Origin: KACC-23026 sp963829575
GTDB lineage: Bacteria; Bacillota; Bacilli; Bacillales; Sporolactobacillaceae
Length of the DNA: 64,000 bases
Assembly (NCBI GenBank): GCA_963829575.1
Contig: CAWHJF010000019.1
Location: 62,001-126,000, forward strand
Reading direction: 5' to 3'
Shown in pieces: positions 26,812-35,694 of this stretch. A program made the translations under genes and the position numbers. The notes below the pieces were generated by a model, which was given only the letters and a program-made list of their open reading frames with translations, did no database searches and was not told the DNA's origin. The first letter of the stretch is position 1; every line of letters begins with the position of its first letter.

Positions 26812-26833
26812 AGCGGACCGGTAACGGTCCGCT
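26812..26833. repeat. Perfect hairpin, copy 1
   Basis: Nine-base arms AGCGGACCG/CGGTCCGCT with loop GTAA. An identical copy is exactly 400 bases away at 27212-27233; together they bracket the mobile-element debris. Confidence 0.85.
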
Positions 26834-26835
26834 CA

Positions 26836-26870
26836 GAGTGTAGAGAAACCCGGTTTATTTCTCTACACTC
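26836..26870. repeat. Dispersed hairpin with GAGTGTAGAGAAA arms
   Basis: Perfect 13-base arms GAGTGTAGAGAAA/TTTCTCTACACTC with a nine-base loop. The same arms with a different loop recur at 60428-60463. Confidence 0.85.
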
Positions 26871-26896
26871 GCAGTATTTTGAACCGGAATAGTTTG

Positions 26897-27037
26897 TATT
26901 TTGTATCGACCTGTGGACATTCGCTCGCTTGCCGCGGACGAACGTCCGAGCCTCCTCACTTTTAAGAGGTGTTGCGGGGTCTCGGCCGCCCGTTTTTCCG
27001 CAGGCGTCTCGCGATTTCCACTTGGTTATTTTGTATC
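26897..27037. mobile_element. GC-rich MITE-like element between 11-bp direct repeats
   Basis: About 119 GC-rich bases (26908-27026) flanked by the direct repeat TATTTTGTATC at 26897-26907 and 27027-27037. Near the ends, ACCTGTGGA and, inverted, ACCAAGTGGA form imperfect terminal repeats; the inside contains short dyads (CGGACGAACGTCCG, CTCACTTTTAAGAG). The interior resembles the 'CCTCCT...GGGGTCTCG' intergenic repeats known in many Bacillaceae. The element carries no gene. Confidence 0.55.
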
Positions 27038-27067
27038 TAGCCCATAAATAAATGAGCTAAGAAGATC

Positions 27068-27179
27068 GTCAACGACCTGTAAGCTTCGCGAGGTGATTGG
27101 CGATCTTTTTTATATTCTGGACCGTTGCTGTCATTAAGGCTTGTTCTTGTGCATGTTCTCTTCCGCGTAAATGACGTAA
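27068..27179 (-). pseudogene. C-terminal tail of an IS1182-type transposase
   Basis: The minus strand reads about 37 residues ending in a TGA at 27068: RGREHAQEQALMTATVQ, then NIKKIANHLAKLTGR. This is the typical end of IS1182-family transposases in Bacillales. The rest of the gene is missing; a hairpin (27183-27210) begins where the upstream part should be. The element is therefore long dead. Confidence 0.7.
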
Positions 27180-27182
27180 AAA

Positions 27183-27210
27183 AGGCTGTCGAAGACTTTT
27201 TCGACAGCCT
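27183..27210. repeat. AGGCTGTCGAA hairpin
   Basis: Eleven-base arms AGGCTGTCGAA/TTCGACAGCCT, six-base loop, preceded by a run of A (T run on the minus strand). A terminator-like hairpin of a kind common in Bacillales; it cuts into the transposase remnant. Confidence 0.75.
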
Positions 27211-27211
27211 G

Positions 27212-27233
27212 AGCGGACCGGTAACGGTCCGCT
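27212..27233. repeat. Perfect hairpin, copy 2
   Basis: Identical to 26812-26833 (arms AGCGGACCG/CGGTCCGCT, loop GTAA), here followed by TTTT on the plus strand. Confidence 0.85.
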
Positions 27234-27323
27234 TTTAGATTATAGATATCACTTTTCACTCTCATTTATTCGAATTTGAGGGCTTTATACTTTCATACCG
27301 ACTATCAGCGATTCATTACGTTT

Positions 27324-29621
27324 TTAAGCTACGTCTTCTTCAAGCTGAGAGTAGGTTTTCACATATTTGAACTGAAAAACAACAATTGCAAGCAGAATAA
27401 AAGCTATAGCATAACTGAGCAAGATTAATAGACAATGCCATAATTGGCCATAATCCCCTGTCGAGATGACCGATTTAAAAGCTATTAAAGAATAATTCAT
27501 AGGTAAGAATGTGTGAAGAGCTTGTAGTTTTGTTGGCAAAAGTTCAAGTGGAAAGGTTCCTCCACAGGTGGTCAATTGCAAAATCAACAACATAACCGCA
27601 AGATAGCGGCCTGGATCAGCAAAAGCGGACACCAACAGTTGAATTAATGTAATAAAGGTGAAACTCGTGATCAGTGCTGTAAGTATGAATAATGGCACAG
27701 ATTCCACCTTGAGACCTAGTCCAATCAGAAGAATCGCAACCGCAATTAAAGCTTGGATGATTCCGATACTCACCAGAGTGAAAAACTTGCTAGAATACCA
27801 AGCCCAACCATTTCTTGGTCGAATCGCAGGCGCAACAAATGGATAAATAACAGAAATAAGCAATGCCCCGACAAATAATCCGAGCGATAAGAAATACGCG
27901 GCAAAACCGGTTCCATAATTAGGAACACTATGAACGGTTTCACTTTTAAGTTGGACTGGTGATGCCATCATATTATAGGTGCTTGAATTCGGTTGTAACC
28001 CATTCGATTGTGTAGCCGCCGTATTTAAATTTTTAAATAAAGTGTGTGAGCCTGTTTGGAGACTCTGTGTTCCAGATAAAAGTTCATCAGAGCCAGACAC
28101 CAATTGAACAGAACCGGCATTTAGTTGTGCAGCACCACTAGACAATTGGGACAAGCCTTGATTTAAACGTGTGGTCCCATTCACCAATTGATCAGCACCT
28201 GTATAAGCCTCATTTAATTTGTCGTTAAACGTTGTGGTCCCAGCCAAAAGTTTACTTTCACCGGTTTGTAAGTTTGTCGCACCTGTTTTTAGGTCATGAG
28301 CACTGCTTGCCAATTTGTGAATGGCATCCCCTAGTTGACTTTGACCCTGCGTCAATTGTTGCATGCCCTGATTAAGTGCGGACACATTTGGACTCAAATC
28401 CTTCTTAACGGTGTCACTCATTTGATTAGAACCTGACACTAGACCATCACTGCCAGTTTTCAATTGATCAAAAGAGTGCTGGATTTGTTCGACCATTTGA
28501 GTTTGTTTCTGTTCCATATTAGCCTTTAAAGCCGCTAATTGGTCTTGTGTCATGGATTGTTGCAGATAAGGCAGCAAATTCGCAAACTGTTCTTTTTGTG
28601 ACTGATTCATTTGGTCTATTAGTTGTGTTTCCATTTGGTCCAGCCCTTGATTAAGTTGTGTTGCTCCTTCCGCCAAGGATTTCGTTCCCGTTTGGAGTTC
28701 AGGCATCGATTGATTTAACTGGTTCAACCCCGCCTCTTCGGTTTTCATCCCTTGCCTTAGATCCTTCATTTTCGAATCAACCGTGTCTAAACCAGCTGAT
28801 TCCTGTGAGAGTCCCGAAACGAATTGATCTGTTCCAGTTTTACCTGCTTGCACCCCGTCTAAGAGTTGACCCTCAGCCGTTTTCAAAGCACCCAGTCCAG
28901 ATTGCAGACCTTGAACACCTGAGAGCACTTGAGTCGAGCCTGTCTTGGAAGACGCCAAACCGTCTTTAAGATCGGTTGTATGAGAAGCGAAACTTTTTAA
29001 GTGACTTGTGAGTTGTTCCGCACCGTCATTCAGCTTAACAACACCATGATCCACTTTCTTTGCGCCAAGGCTTGCTTCTTTAAAACCTTTAGCGGACTCT
29101 TGGAGTTTTCCAAAAATGGATTTTGAATAGGTTTTGGTTACTTCCTGTTGAATGGATTGTTTGATAACATTCATTGAGTTTTTGTCAATCTGACCGGCTA
29201 TAAAGTTGTAGCCTTGATTTGGAATGTATTTTAGCACCATTTTTTGGGGATGGAGATCGGTTAACGTTGCCGCATTCTCAGAAAAATTTTTAGGAATTTC
29301 AATGGTCATATAAGAGTGGTTCGATTGAAACGCCTGATCCGCTTCTTGTTGACTCATTAATTTAAACTTGAATGACTGATCTTTTTTTAAATTTGTGACG
29401 AGATCCGCTCCAAGATTCACGTTTTCCCCATCTAAATGAGCTCCTTGGTCCTGATTCACAATCGCAACGGGCAACCGATCCAAATGGGAATACGGATCCC
29501 AAAATGCCCACAAAAACATTCCAGCGTACATAACCGGAATGAAAAAGATGGCGATCACAGGAATCAGCAATTTGCGATTTGTTACGATGGACCGCCACTC
29601 CCCTAATAATGAACGACGCAT
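27324..29621 (-). CDS. YhgE/Pip-type membrane protein (ABC-2-like exporter)
   Basis: A 765-residue membrane protein of the YhgE/phage infection protein family. TM1 lies at about residues 18-38. A long extracytoplasmic region follows, rich in repeated 'LxxGxxxLxxGxxxL' steps (about 185-530; LNDGAEQL, LQTGESKLLAG, LSSGAAQLNAG), which form the family's coiled-coil stalk. Five TM helices of ABC-2 type occupy about 575-755. Members include the phage receptor YueB/Pip and ESX-type secretion partners. AAAAGGAGAGA precedes the ATG. It follows a TetR-type gene by 85 bases, as yhgD-yhgE do in Bacillus subtilis. No ATPase is adjacent. Confidence 0.88.
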   Translation of the reverse strand: MRRSLLGEWRSIVTNRKLLIPVIAIFFIPVMYAGMFLWAFWDPYSHLDRLPVAIVNQDQGAHLDGENVNLGADLVTNLKKDQSFKFKLMSQQEADQAFQSNHSYMTIEIPKNFSENAATLTDLHPQKMVLKYIPNQGYNFIAGQIDKNSMNVIKQSIQQEVTKTYSKSIFGKLQESAKGFKEASLGAKKVDHGVVKLNDGAEQLTSHLKSFASHTTDLKDGLASSKTGSTQVLSGVQGLQSGLGALKTAEGQLLDGVQAGKTGTDQFVSGLSQESAGLDTVDSKMKDLRQGMKTEEAGLNQLNQSMPELQTGTKSLAEGATQLNQGLDQMETQLIDQMNQSQKEQFANLLPYLQQSMTQDQLAALKANMEQKQTQMVEQIQHSFDQLKTGSDGLVSGSNQMSDTVKKDLSPNVSALNQGMQQLTQGQSQLGDAIHKLASSAHDLKTGATNLQTGESKLLAGTTTFNDKLNEAYTGADQLVNGTTRLNQGLSQLSSGAAQLNAGSVQLVSGSDELLSGTQSLQTGSHTLFKNLNTAATQSNGLQPNSSTYNMMASPVQLKSETVHSVPNYGTGFAAYFLSLGLFVGALLISVIYPFVAPAIRPRNGWAWYSSKFFTLVSIGIIQALIAVAILLIGLGLKVESVPLFILTALITSFTFITLIQLLVSAFADPGRYLAVMLLILQLTTCGGTFPLELLPTKLQALHTFLPMNYSLIAFKSVISTGDYGQLWHCLLILLSYAIAFILLAIVVFQFKYVKTYSQLEEDVA

Positions 29622-29706
29622 TTGTTGTCTCTCTCCTTTTACGGAACTTCATGACTATATTTCTCATTTGGTCAATTGTAACCAAAAAATAAAGGATTCC
29701 CTTTTG

Positions 29707-30279
29707 TTAATTAGACAATCCTTCAAACAAATATAATTCAAAGAGCTCTGCTATTTTATCTTTTTCTAGAGGTTCGTGTTCCCGCTCCCAATCAAAGATC
29801 AATGCAATATATAACTTGACCATTATAAAAGCCGTGAGTTGTGGGTTGCATGGCTTAATTTCGTCTCGTTCTAGTGCTTGATCCAATTTCACCTTAATAT
29901 AGGAGAGAATCGCCGCTTCAACTCTTCGGATCACTTCTAACACTTTTGGTGTACCAAACTCCCGCTCTTCTTGGAAGAGTTTGATGGTCAACTGATGTTC
30001 TTTTCGAAACTCCAGAATCCGGTATATGGAGCGATGGACGTTCTTTCGAAAGGTTGCCTTATCATCAATGACTTCTTCTGCCGCATTCTTCATCTCTTTA
30101 ATTAGTGTTGAAATGATTTCATCAAATAATTCTTCTTTATTCTCAAAGAACGTATAGATCGTGCCTTTCCCCACATTCGCCGTTTTGGCCACTTGATCCA
30201 TAGTGGTTGCCTTATACCCAAACTGCGAAAAAGATTGATTTGCTGCGTCAACAATCAATTGGCGTCGGTCAATGGTCAT
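29707..30279 (-). CDS. TetR/AcrR regulator, YhgD-like
   Basis: One-component repressor, 190 residues. The N-terminal helix-turn-helix is clear (FGYKATTMDQVAKTANVGKG then TIYTFFENKEELF), and the rest is a helical ligand/dimerisation domain. AAGGAGG precedes the ATG. It is the first gene of a two-gene unit with the YhgE-like exporter and most likely represses that operon. The inducing ligand is unknown. Confidence 0.9.
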   Translation of the reverse strand: MTIDRRQLIVDAANQSFSQFGYKATTMDQVAKTANVGKGTIYTFFENKEELFDEIISTLIKEMKNAAEEVIDDKATFRKNVHRSIYRILEFRKEHQLTIKLFQEEREFGTPKVLEVIRRVEAAILSYIKVKLDQALERDEIKPCNPQLTAFIMVKLYIALIFDWEREHEPLEKDKIAELFELYLFEGLSN

Positions 30280-30448
30280 CCTTCTTAACCTCCTTCTTTA
30301 AAAATGACTGTTTGAGGATTATGGTCATTTCGTTCCAGATTAAATGTTAGCACATTTAATCGAATCAAACAATAGTCTACAACGCCTATGTCACCTTGTT
30401 CATACCACCAAATATAAATAATGTTGTCACAAAAATCCGTTTCACGTC

Positions 30449-32131
30449 TTACCCAAACACTGAAGAACGACTGACAACCGAGTCTAAACAATTCCTCCCA
30501 TTTTCTTTAGCGCGATAAAGTGCTTTATCCACCTCTTCAAACAATTCGTTTATATAAACTTCTAAGCGATCCAACTGCCTTTTATCATAGTCCTCGATGG
30601 TTAGTACACCCAAACTAATCGTAATTGAAAGCGCATGAGGGCTAGCATCGATCACATTCTCAAACACTTGGGTTCTAATTTCCTCTGCCCGTTTGTAAGC
30701 CTCTAGTTGGTCCGCGTTAGGCAAATAGACAATAAACTCTTCACCGCCAAAACGTGCAAGAAGATCTTGGTTCCCTAATAAATTTGAGACCACCGTTACA
30801 GTTTGTCTGAGGACCTCATCACCAACCAGATGGCCATATTGGTCATTAATTCGCTTAAAATAATCCACATCAAATAAAATAAGGGAAAAGGGTTGCGGCT
30901 TATTTTTTTTCGTTTGAATCTCCAGACTGATTTGCTCTGTGAAATACCTCCGGTTAAAACACTCGGTTAAACTATCCGTATGAGCCAAATCAATGAGTTT
31001 GGCATTCGCTTTATATAAGGCATCTCGAACTTCAATAAGCGAAAGATTCCGCTCTTCAAGCAATTTATTTTTCTGATCCATCTGATTCACAAGATATCGA
31101 AGTTGAGAGACATCTTGAAAAGTGATGGAACGACCCGACTGGATATCATGACGGACATTAATTGGAGAGGTTTGAAGGATGAGATGCATATAATCGGCAA
31201 AAATCTCAATCTGGGCTTCCACACGATTCTCATAATTCTCTAAGAATTGGTCCACGTCTCCGTCGGCCTGAGCCGTTTTTAAAAACTCTTTCATGTTGAA
31301 CGAGTCGTATAAGTGTAAATTGAGGGAGTCATAAGATTCAGACTGCAAGGCTCTATTCATTTCAATAATGGTCTCATTTTCGTCTAAAACAAGGAGCCCA
31401 TATGGAATCGTATTGATGACGTCTTTGTGAGCAACTGTCAAGAGGTCAAAAACGTTATATCGCTTAATGACTACGACAAAAAATAAGTCAGATAGAAAGA
31501 TCCCAGCAGACGTTAAACCAGGGATAATTGGCAAACGTCCTTGTAAAACCACATTGAGAAAAAGATCTAATAAAGCAAAACCTGCTAGAATCAAAATTCC
31601 AATGAGCGTAATTTTGACTTGTTTTTGAATCAATCGAATGGTTTGAGTAGAAAAAAGGGTTGTAAAGATAAAGTAAAGTGAAAAAAATAGATAGCCTAAA
31701 AGGATGGCAATCAAAATCCAAAATAAAAAACCGTATTCTCTTTGAACGTATCCATTAAAAAGAGGGTGAACAAACGACTCGTTTGGGTTCCAAATCGAAC
31801 AAGCTGAGATCAAAACGGCAGGAACAAAAATCAAAGAAAGTCGACTCCAGGTCAATCGCCCCTCTCGTCCTGTTAAAAAAATGGAAAGGAGTAACCATCC
31901 CCCACCTTGCATGGTCAATACAATGAAGGAAAGTGTGACATAAATAAGCTGATAATGGGGATTTGAAGACACATCGACAGCAAATTGGCAGAGTGGCCAC
32001 ATCATCATGAAGAAATGAAACAGAAAATAGACTTTATGTAGCGGTGTAATCGTCACCGTCCAGAAAACATAGATTAGTAGTATAAATAATAGGATAAACA
32101 ATGAGAGGTCAAACCAAGAATTGACGTCCAT
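30449..32131 (-). CDS. 7TM-PAS-GGDEF protein, probable diguanylate cyclase
   Basis: A 560-residue membrane signalling protein. Seven TM helices fill about residues 8-225, matching the 'histidine kinase N-terminal 7TM' sensor region. A PAS-like linker (about 235-345; YGLLVLDENETIIEMN) and a short coiled coil come next, then the GGDEF domain (about 390-550) with ARFGGEEF and ILFDVDYFKRIND. GGEEF is a functional variant of the active site. No RxxD I-site is seen before it. TAAGGAGA precedes the ATG at 32131. Membrane cues probably set c-di-GMP synthesis; the stimulus is unknown. Confidence 0.88.
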   Translation of the reverse strand: MDVNSWFDLSLFILLFILLIYVFWTVTITPLHKVYFLFHFFMMMWPLCQFAVDVSSNPHYQLIYVTLSFIVLTMQGGGWLLLSIFLTGREGRLTWSRLSLIFVPAVLISACSIWNPNESFVHPLFNGYVQREYGFLFWILIAILLGYLFFSLYFIFTTLFSTQTIRLIQKQVKITLIGILILAGFALLDLFLNVVLQGRLPIIPGLTSAGIFLSDLFFVVVIKRYNVFDLLTVAHKDVINTIPYGLLVLDENETIIEMNRALQSESYDSLNLHLYDSFNMKEFLKTAQADGDVDQFLENYENRVEAQIEIFADYMHLILQTSPINVRHDIQSGRSITFQDVSQLRYLVNQMDQKNKLLEERNLSLIEVRDALYKANAKLIDLAHTDSLTECFNRRYFTEQISLEIQTKKNKPQPFSLILFDVDYFKRINDQYGHLVGDEVLRQTVTVVSNLLGNQDLLARFGGEEFIVYLPNADQLEAYKRAEEIRTQVFENVIDASPHALSITISLGVLTIEDYDKRQLDRLEVYINELFEEVDKALYRAKENGRNCLDSVVSRSSVFG

Positions 32132-32271
32132 AAAGCCGTCTCCTTATAACCGAATAGGTTAAATCTTAAACACCGAAATAAATTAGGATTCAAAAGTAAA
32201 TTCCACCTTTATTATTATAACCTATGTTTGAATACTCAAAAAGAAAAAATAGCTCCCTAACTATGTTTTTA

Positions 32272-32883
32272 TTAAGCATTAAGAATATAAATTGAAAATC
32301 GTTCATAGGGATCTTTTTTATAAGCCTCACCAAGCATCACTTCTTGTTTGAGTTCAAACGGCGTTTGGTGATCAAGAAAATCCGTATACGACTCTGATGG
32401 ATAGTACATTAGAATCTCAATGACTCTTGGTGAAAGTTCATAAGATTTTAATATATTATGAACCGTTTTTTTAAAGATTTGTTCTGAAAATGGGTTAAAA
32501 AAATAAAATCGGTTCTCTGAATTTTGAATGGGATAGGCTTCAGCAAGACCGTGATGAATAGCTATTGCCCCTTCTGTCAGTCGATGTTTGGTCCGGTAGC
32601 TTTCTAAATTTTCTTGAGCCGTAAGATATAGAGCCGGATTCATTTCCACACCGGCGACCGATGCCTTAAAAAAGTAATGGACATAAAAATTTAGTCGACC
32701 TTTTCCACATCCAAAATCAACGATCCTGTCATTCGAATGCACTGCATACACTTTGAATAAACGATCAAGCGCACTATAAGGGGTAGGCTCATAAGGAAAA
32801 TAATGATGGGTCTCGGAGACCTTCATTGGATGTCGTTCCGTTTTTATATTTAATAAGTGATCATAGTCTTTTTCGTTTTTCAT
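32272..32883 (-). CDS. Class I SAM-dependent methyltransferase
   Basis: A 203-residue enzyme with the SAM-binding motif I IVDFGCGKGRLNFY and an acidic motif II (AGVEMNPALY), starting at the ATG at 32883 preceded by AAAGGAG. The FFNPFSEQIF segment sits where the catalytic N/DPPF motif of nucleic-acid or protein methyltransferases would be, but the match is loose. Substrate unknown. It stands alone, divergent from the gene at 33284. Confidence 0.8.
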   Translation of the reverse strand: MKNEKDYDHLLNIKTERHPMKVSETHHYFPYEPTPYSALDRLFKVYAVHSNDRIVDFGCGKGRLNFYVHYFFKASVAGVEMNPALYLTAQENLESYRTKHRLTEGAIAIHHGLAEAYPIQNSENRFYFFNPFSEQIFKKTVHNILKSYELSPRVIEILMYYPSESYTDFLDHQTPFELKQEVMLGEAYKKDPYERFSIYILNA

Positions 32884-33049
32884 TGGAATCTCCTTTAAGT
32901 TAAATGACGTCATTTGTTGAAATGGCTGGTAAATATTTAAATGTCGCTTGACTTAAGATTGTCGTTCTTTAGATAATGAATAGTTTGTTTACTTAAATTT
33001 ATAAAAGTCAAACGTTCCTATATAATAGGTTGGATAAGATACATGAAAC

Positions 33050-33205
33050 GTTGGATAAGACAAGCCAAACCCATAAGTTTGCGAGCGCAGTTCCTTCTTC
33101 CATACCAGCATAATAGGCCATTAGTATTGCTGCGGATACATCCTCTGTTTGTTCACCTCTGACTAAAGAGGCACCCATTGCTCCTAAATGGACGCCTGCG
33201 TAGGT
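33050..33205 (-). pseudogene. Possible gene fragment in the 32884-33283 gap
   Basis: Within the 400-base gap, the minus strand has an uninterrupted protein-like stretch reading AGVHLGAMGASLVRGEQ then TEDVSAAILMAYYAGMEEG. It has good amino-acid composition but no start codon with a ribosome site. I do not recognise the family. Otherwise the gap shows nothing clear. Confidence 0.25.
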
Positions 33206-33283
33206 TCATTTGTACGCTGCCCGCTCGCTTGGGAAGGATAAAAAAAACCGTTTTGATTCATCCTATAAACGGAGGTGTGGAGG

Positions 33284-33778
33284 ATGCGAAAAAAAAGTTT
33301 CCCATATTACTTTTTAGTGTTCACTTCAATTACAGGAATCGTTCTATTACCGTTTGCGATCTACAAACGTTCGTTCAAAGACTGGGTCATTGTGTACCTT
33401 GTGAGTATTATTGGGAATGTTGCAGCCGATCACTTTCTGGTCTCAAAAGGATATCTCAAATACAAGAAAAAATTATTTCCAAAGTATAAAATTCATTTAT
33501 CCTTTGATGTTTTTCTTTACCCTTTGATGCTACTCTATTATAATCAGTGGACACTGAACAGCGGGCCGATTGGAATGATATTTAAACTTTTTCCGATTGC
33601 CATCCCACAAGTTGTGATTGAGTCGATTGCAGCCCAAAAAACAAAGCTAATTGATTGGAGAAAGGGATGGAGTTGGAAGCATTCCTTTTTCAGTATTCTC
33701 TTAAAATTATTAATATGCCGAGGGATTATAGGGATTATTAGAATTTTAAACAAAGGAAAAACATCGGTTAGTTCTTAA
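33284..33778 (+). CDS. CBO0543-like membrane protein
   Basis: A 164-residue membrane protein with four to five hydrophobic segments (YYFLVFTSITGIVLLPF, WVIVYLVSIIGNVAADHFL, and others). The ATG at 33284 has GGAGGTG properly spaced; a GTG three codons earlier is unlikely. The pattern of aromatic and charged residues between the helices resembles the CBO0543 family, which has no known function. It converges on the ABC-2 permease gene with only 11 bases between stops. Confidence 0.6.
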   Translation: MRKKSFPYYFLVFTSITGIVLLPFAIYKRSFKDWVIVYLVSIIGNVAADHFLVSKGYLKYKKKLFPKYKIHLSFDVFLYPLMLLYYNQWTLNSGPIGMIFKLFPIAIPQVVIESIAAQKTKLIDWRKGWSWKHSFFSILLKLLICRGIIGIIRILNKGKTSVSS

Positions 33779-33789
33779 ACCCTTATCCA

Positions 33790-34602
33790 TTATAAAAGCA
33801 AATTACGCTTCCTAAAAATCACTATTCCAATTACTATTCCAAATACCCCAATTGAAAATAAGGTACTGAAATTTGCATACAGATGCCCGTTTCCACTTAC
33901 AATTTCGCTTGGGCGAAATAATGAAAAGTAAGTAAAGTGGCGCAACCAATCAATCTTGTCACTGATCTTTCCAATGAGATCTAAACTAAAAAATCCAAAA
34001 GCAATCATCCCAGAAAAACCGAGTGCCTTTTTTTCATCATTCATTGCACAAGATATTAAAAAAGAAAGGCCACCGACCGCAAAAGCGAGTAAGCAAGCAC
34101 CGACGTTCATTTGGAGATATTTAATCATATGGAATTCATGTTGGTTATGAATAAAGAGCTTATAACCAATTAAACCAGAGAGCGTCGTTAAAATCATAAT
34201 GATTAAAATTCCCGTTATTAAAACGAAAGCTTGAGTTACCACCACTTTAATTCTCGTATTTGGTGTCGACAGCAAGTAGGCCATGGATCCTTTATCAACC
34301 AAGCGGGCGATTAAATGGACCGGAAGCATGATCCCATAAATAGTGAGAATAAGGACAAAAAGAAGACCGTAAAATTCCCCTGAGATAAACGATTCAAAAC
34401 TACCAAACCCATTTTGATAACCAAATGCAGAAGTGAGACCAGATGGCATGGCTTTTAACATATTGTTTAAAGATATTGTATTTTCAGCAAGGCTTGGGTA
34501 CACCCATACCATTAAGATCATATAAAAAGCCGATCCCACAGCAAAACCGAGGATGCCTCTTCCATTTGCCTTCATCATATATTTAAAGAGTGTCGGATTC
34601 AT
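33790..34602 (-). CDS. ABC-2 family transporter permease
   Basis: A 270-residue membrane subunit with about six TM helices (GILGFAVGSAFYMILMVW at the N-terminus, IGVFGIVIGIVIF near the end). GAGGAGGGG lies before its ATG at 34602, inside the end of the ATPase gene, which it overlaps by 20 bases; the two are translationally coupled. It forms an exporter with that ATPase. The substrate (drug, peptide or lipid) cannot be told. Confidence 0.87.
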   Translation of the reverse strand: MNPTLFKYMMKANGRGILGFAVGSAFYMILMVWVYPSLAENTISLNNMLKAMPSGLTSAFGYQNGFGSFESFISGEFYGLLFVLILTIYGIMLPVHLIARLVDKGSMAYLLSTPNTRIKVVVTQAFVLITGILIIMILTTLSGLIGYKLFIHNQHEFHMIKYLQMNVGACLLAFAVGGLSFLISCAMNDEKKALGFSGMIAFGFFSLDLIGKISDKIDWLRHFTYFSLFRPSEIVSGNGHLYANFSTLFSIGVFGIVIGIVIFRKRNLLL

Positions 34603-35491
34603 GGTCTTGCCCCTCCTCAGTAGCGTTATAATAGGTCATGAAGACCTCTTCTATATTTTGAGTAAAGAGGTCGATATTCTGGACACGATACTTCCCAATT
34701 TCTTCAATGAATGAATCATAATCCCCTTGGACTGCCACTCTCACTCGGGTTCCGTCAAGAGCTTCACAAGATACATACGATTCATAAAAGGTTAGAGCCT
34801 CACGCGGATCACGAAATGTGACTTCAAATAACTTTCTTTGCATGGTCTGTAAGTCATGGATATCCTTGACCGTAATGACCTCCCCATCTTTGATAATCGC
34901 CGCTCGGTCACAGGTCTTTTCAATTTCAGGAAAACTATGTGAAGACAGCAAAAAGGTTTTACCCTCTGCCTTTTCTTCAAGTACAAGTTCCACAAACACT
35001 TTTTGCTTTAAAGGATCTAGCCCTGACGTGGGTTCATCTAAAACGATCACTTCTGGATCATGCATAAAAGCGGCCACAATGCCAACTTTTTGTTTCATCC
35101 CTTTTGACATTTTTCGTATCGGCGTCTCAACATCAAACTGAAAGCGTTCAATTAAACGGTCTTTTTTTGAGTGATCCTTTAAGCCTTGCATTTCAGAGAT
35201 AAAGTTAAGAAACGATTTTCCTGTCATTCCTTCTATAAAAGCAATTTCACCTGGTAAGTACCCAATATATTTCTGAACCACACCTTGTTTCTCCCATGTA
35301 TCCAATCCATTTACTCGGACCGTTCCCTGATCCGGTTTCATGAAACCCATAATATGTCGGATTGTTGTAGATTTACCCGCACCATTGGGTCCCAAGAAGC
35401 CAAAGACTTCTCCCTTTTCAACTGTAAAGGTCACATCAAAAATTCCTTTTCCATTTTTAAAGACCTTCGTTAAATGGTTAACCTCCAACAT
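34583..35491 (-). CDS. ABC transporter ATP-binding protein
   Basis: A 302-residue ATPase. Walker A GPNGAGKSTT, signature-like MSKGMKQKVGI, Walker B VIVLDEPTSGLD and H-loop SSHSF are all present, so it should be active. The C-terminal 80 residues form the extra domain typical of CcmA/YxlF-like exporters. CGGAGGGG precedes the ATG. First gene of a two-gene ABC-2 exporter operon; no self-resistance biosynthetic gene is nearby. Confidence 0.92.
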   Translation of the reverse strand: MLEVNHLTKVFKNGKGIFDVTFTVEKGEVFGFLGPNGAGKSTTIRHIMGFMKPDQGTVRVNGLDTWEKQGVVQKYIGYLPGEIAFIEGMTGKSFLNFISEMQGLKDHSKKDRLIERFQFDVETPIRKMSKGMKQKVGIVAAFMHDPEVIVLDEPTSGLDPLKQKVFVELVLEEKAEGKTFLLSSHSFPEIEKTCDRAAIIKDGEVITVKDIHDLQTMQRKLFEVTFRDPREALTFYESYVSCEALDGTRVRVAVQGDYDSFIEEIGKYRVQNIDLFTQNIEEVFMTYYNATEEGQDHESDTL

Positions 35492-35653
35492 GTCGACCCC
35501 TCCGAAACACTATTAAATAACGTTTTTTCATGTAAATTTTTTAAACATATGTTACTTATCAACCCGACTGAAAAGAAACAACTTTGAAAAGCGGATCGTG
35601 CATTTTCTTAGTCCGGCTTTCAAACTAAGGTGAAAAATCGGAACCCTGAAGGC

Positions 35654-35686
35654 AAAAAGAAGACAGCATAAGGCTGTCCTCTTTAC
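35654..35686 (-). terminator. Terminator of the GNAT gene
   Basis: Arms AAAGAGGACAGC/GCTGTCTTCTTT (minus strand, one mismatch) followed by TTTTTG, nine bases past the stop at 35695. Confidence 0.8.
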
Positions 35687-35694
35687 CTTTTTGT

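Noticed and set aside
26913..27021. Structured RNA or riboswitch in the GC-rich patch
   Set aside because: High GC and dyads suggested it, but it lies between decayed elements, not in a leader, and has flanking direct repeats; a mobile element explains it better.
30285..30491. 68-codon minus-strand frame between the TetR and 7TM-GGDEF genes
   Set aside because: Overlaps the end of the GGDEF gene, with odd composition and no ribosome site.
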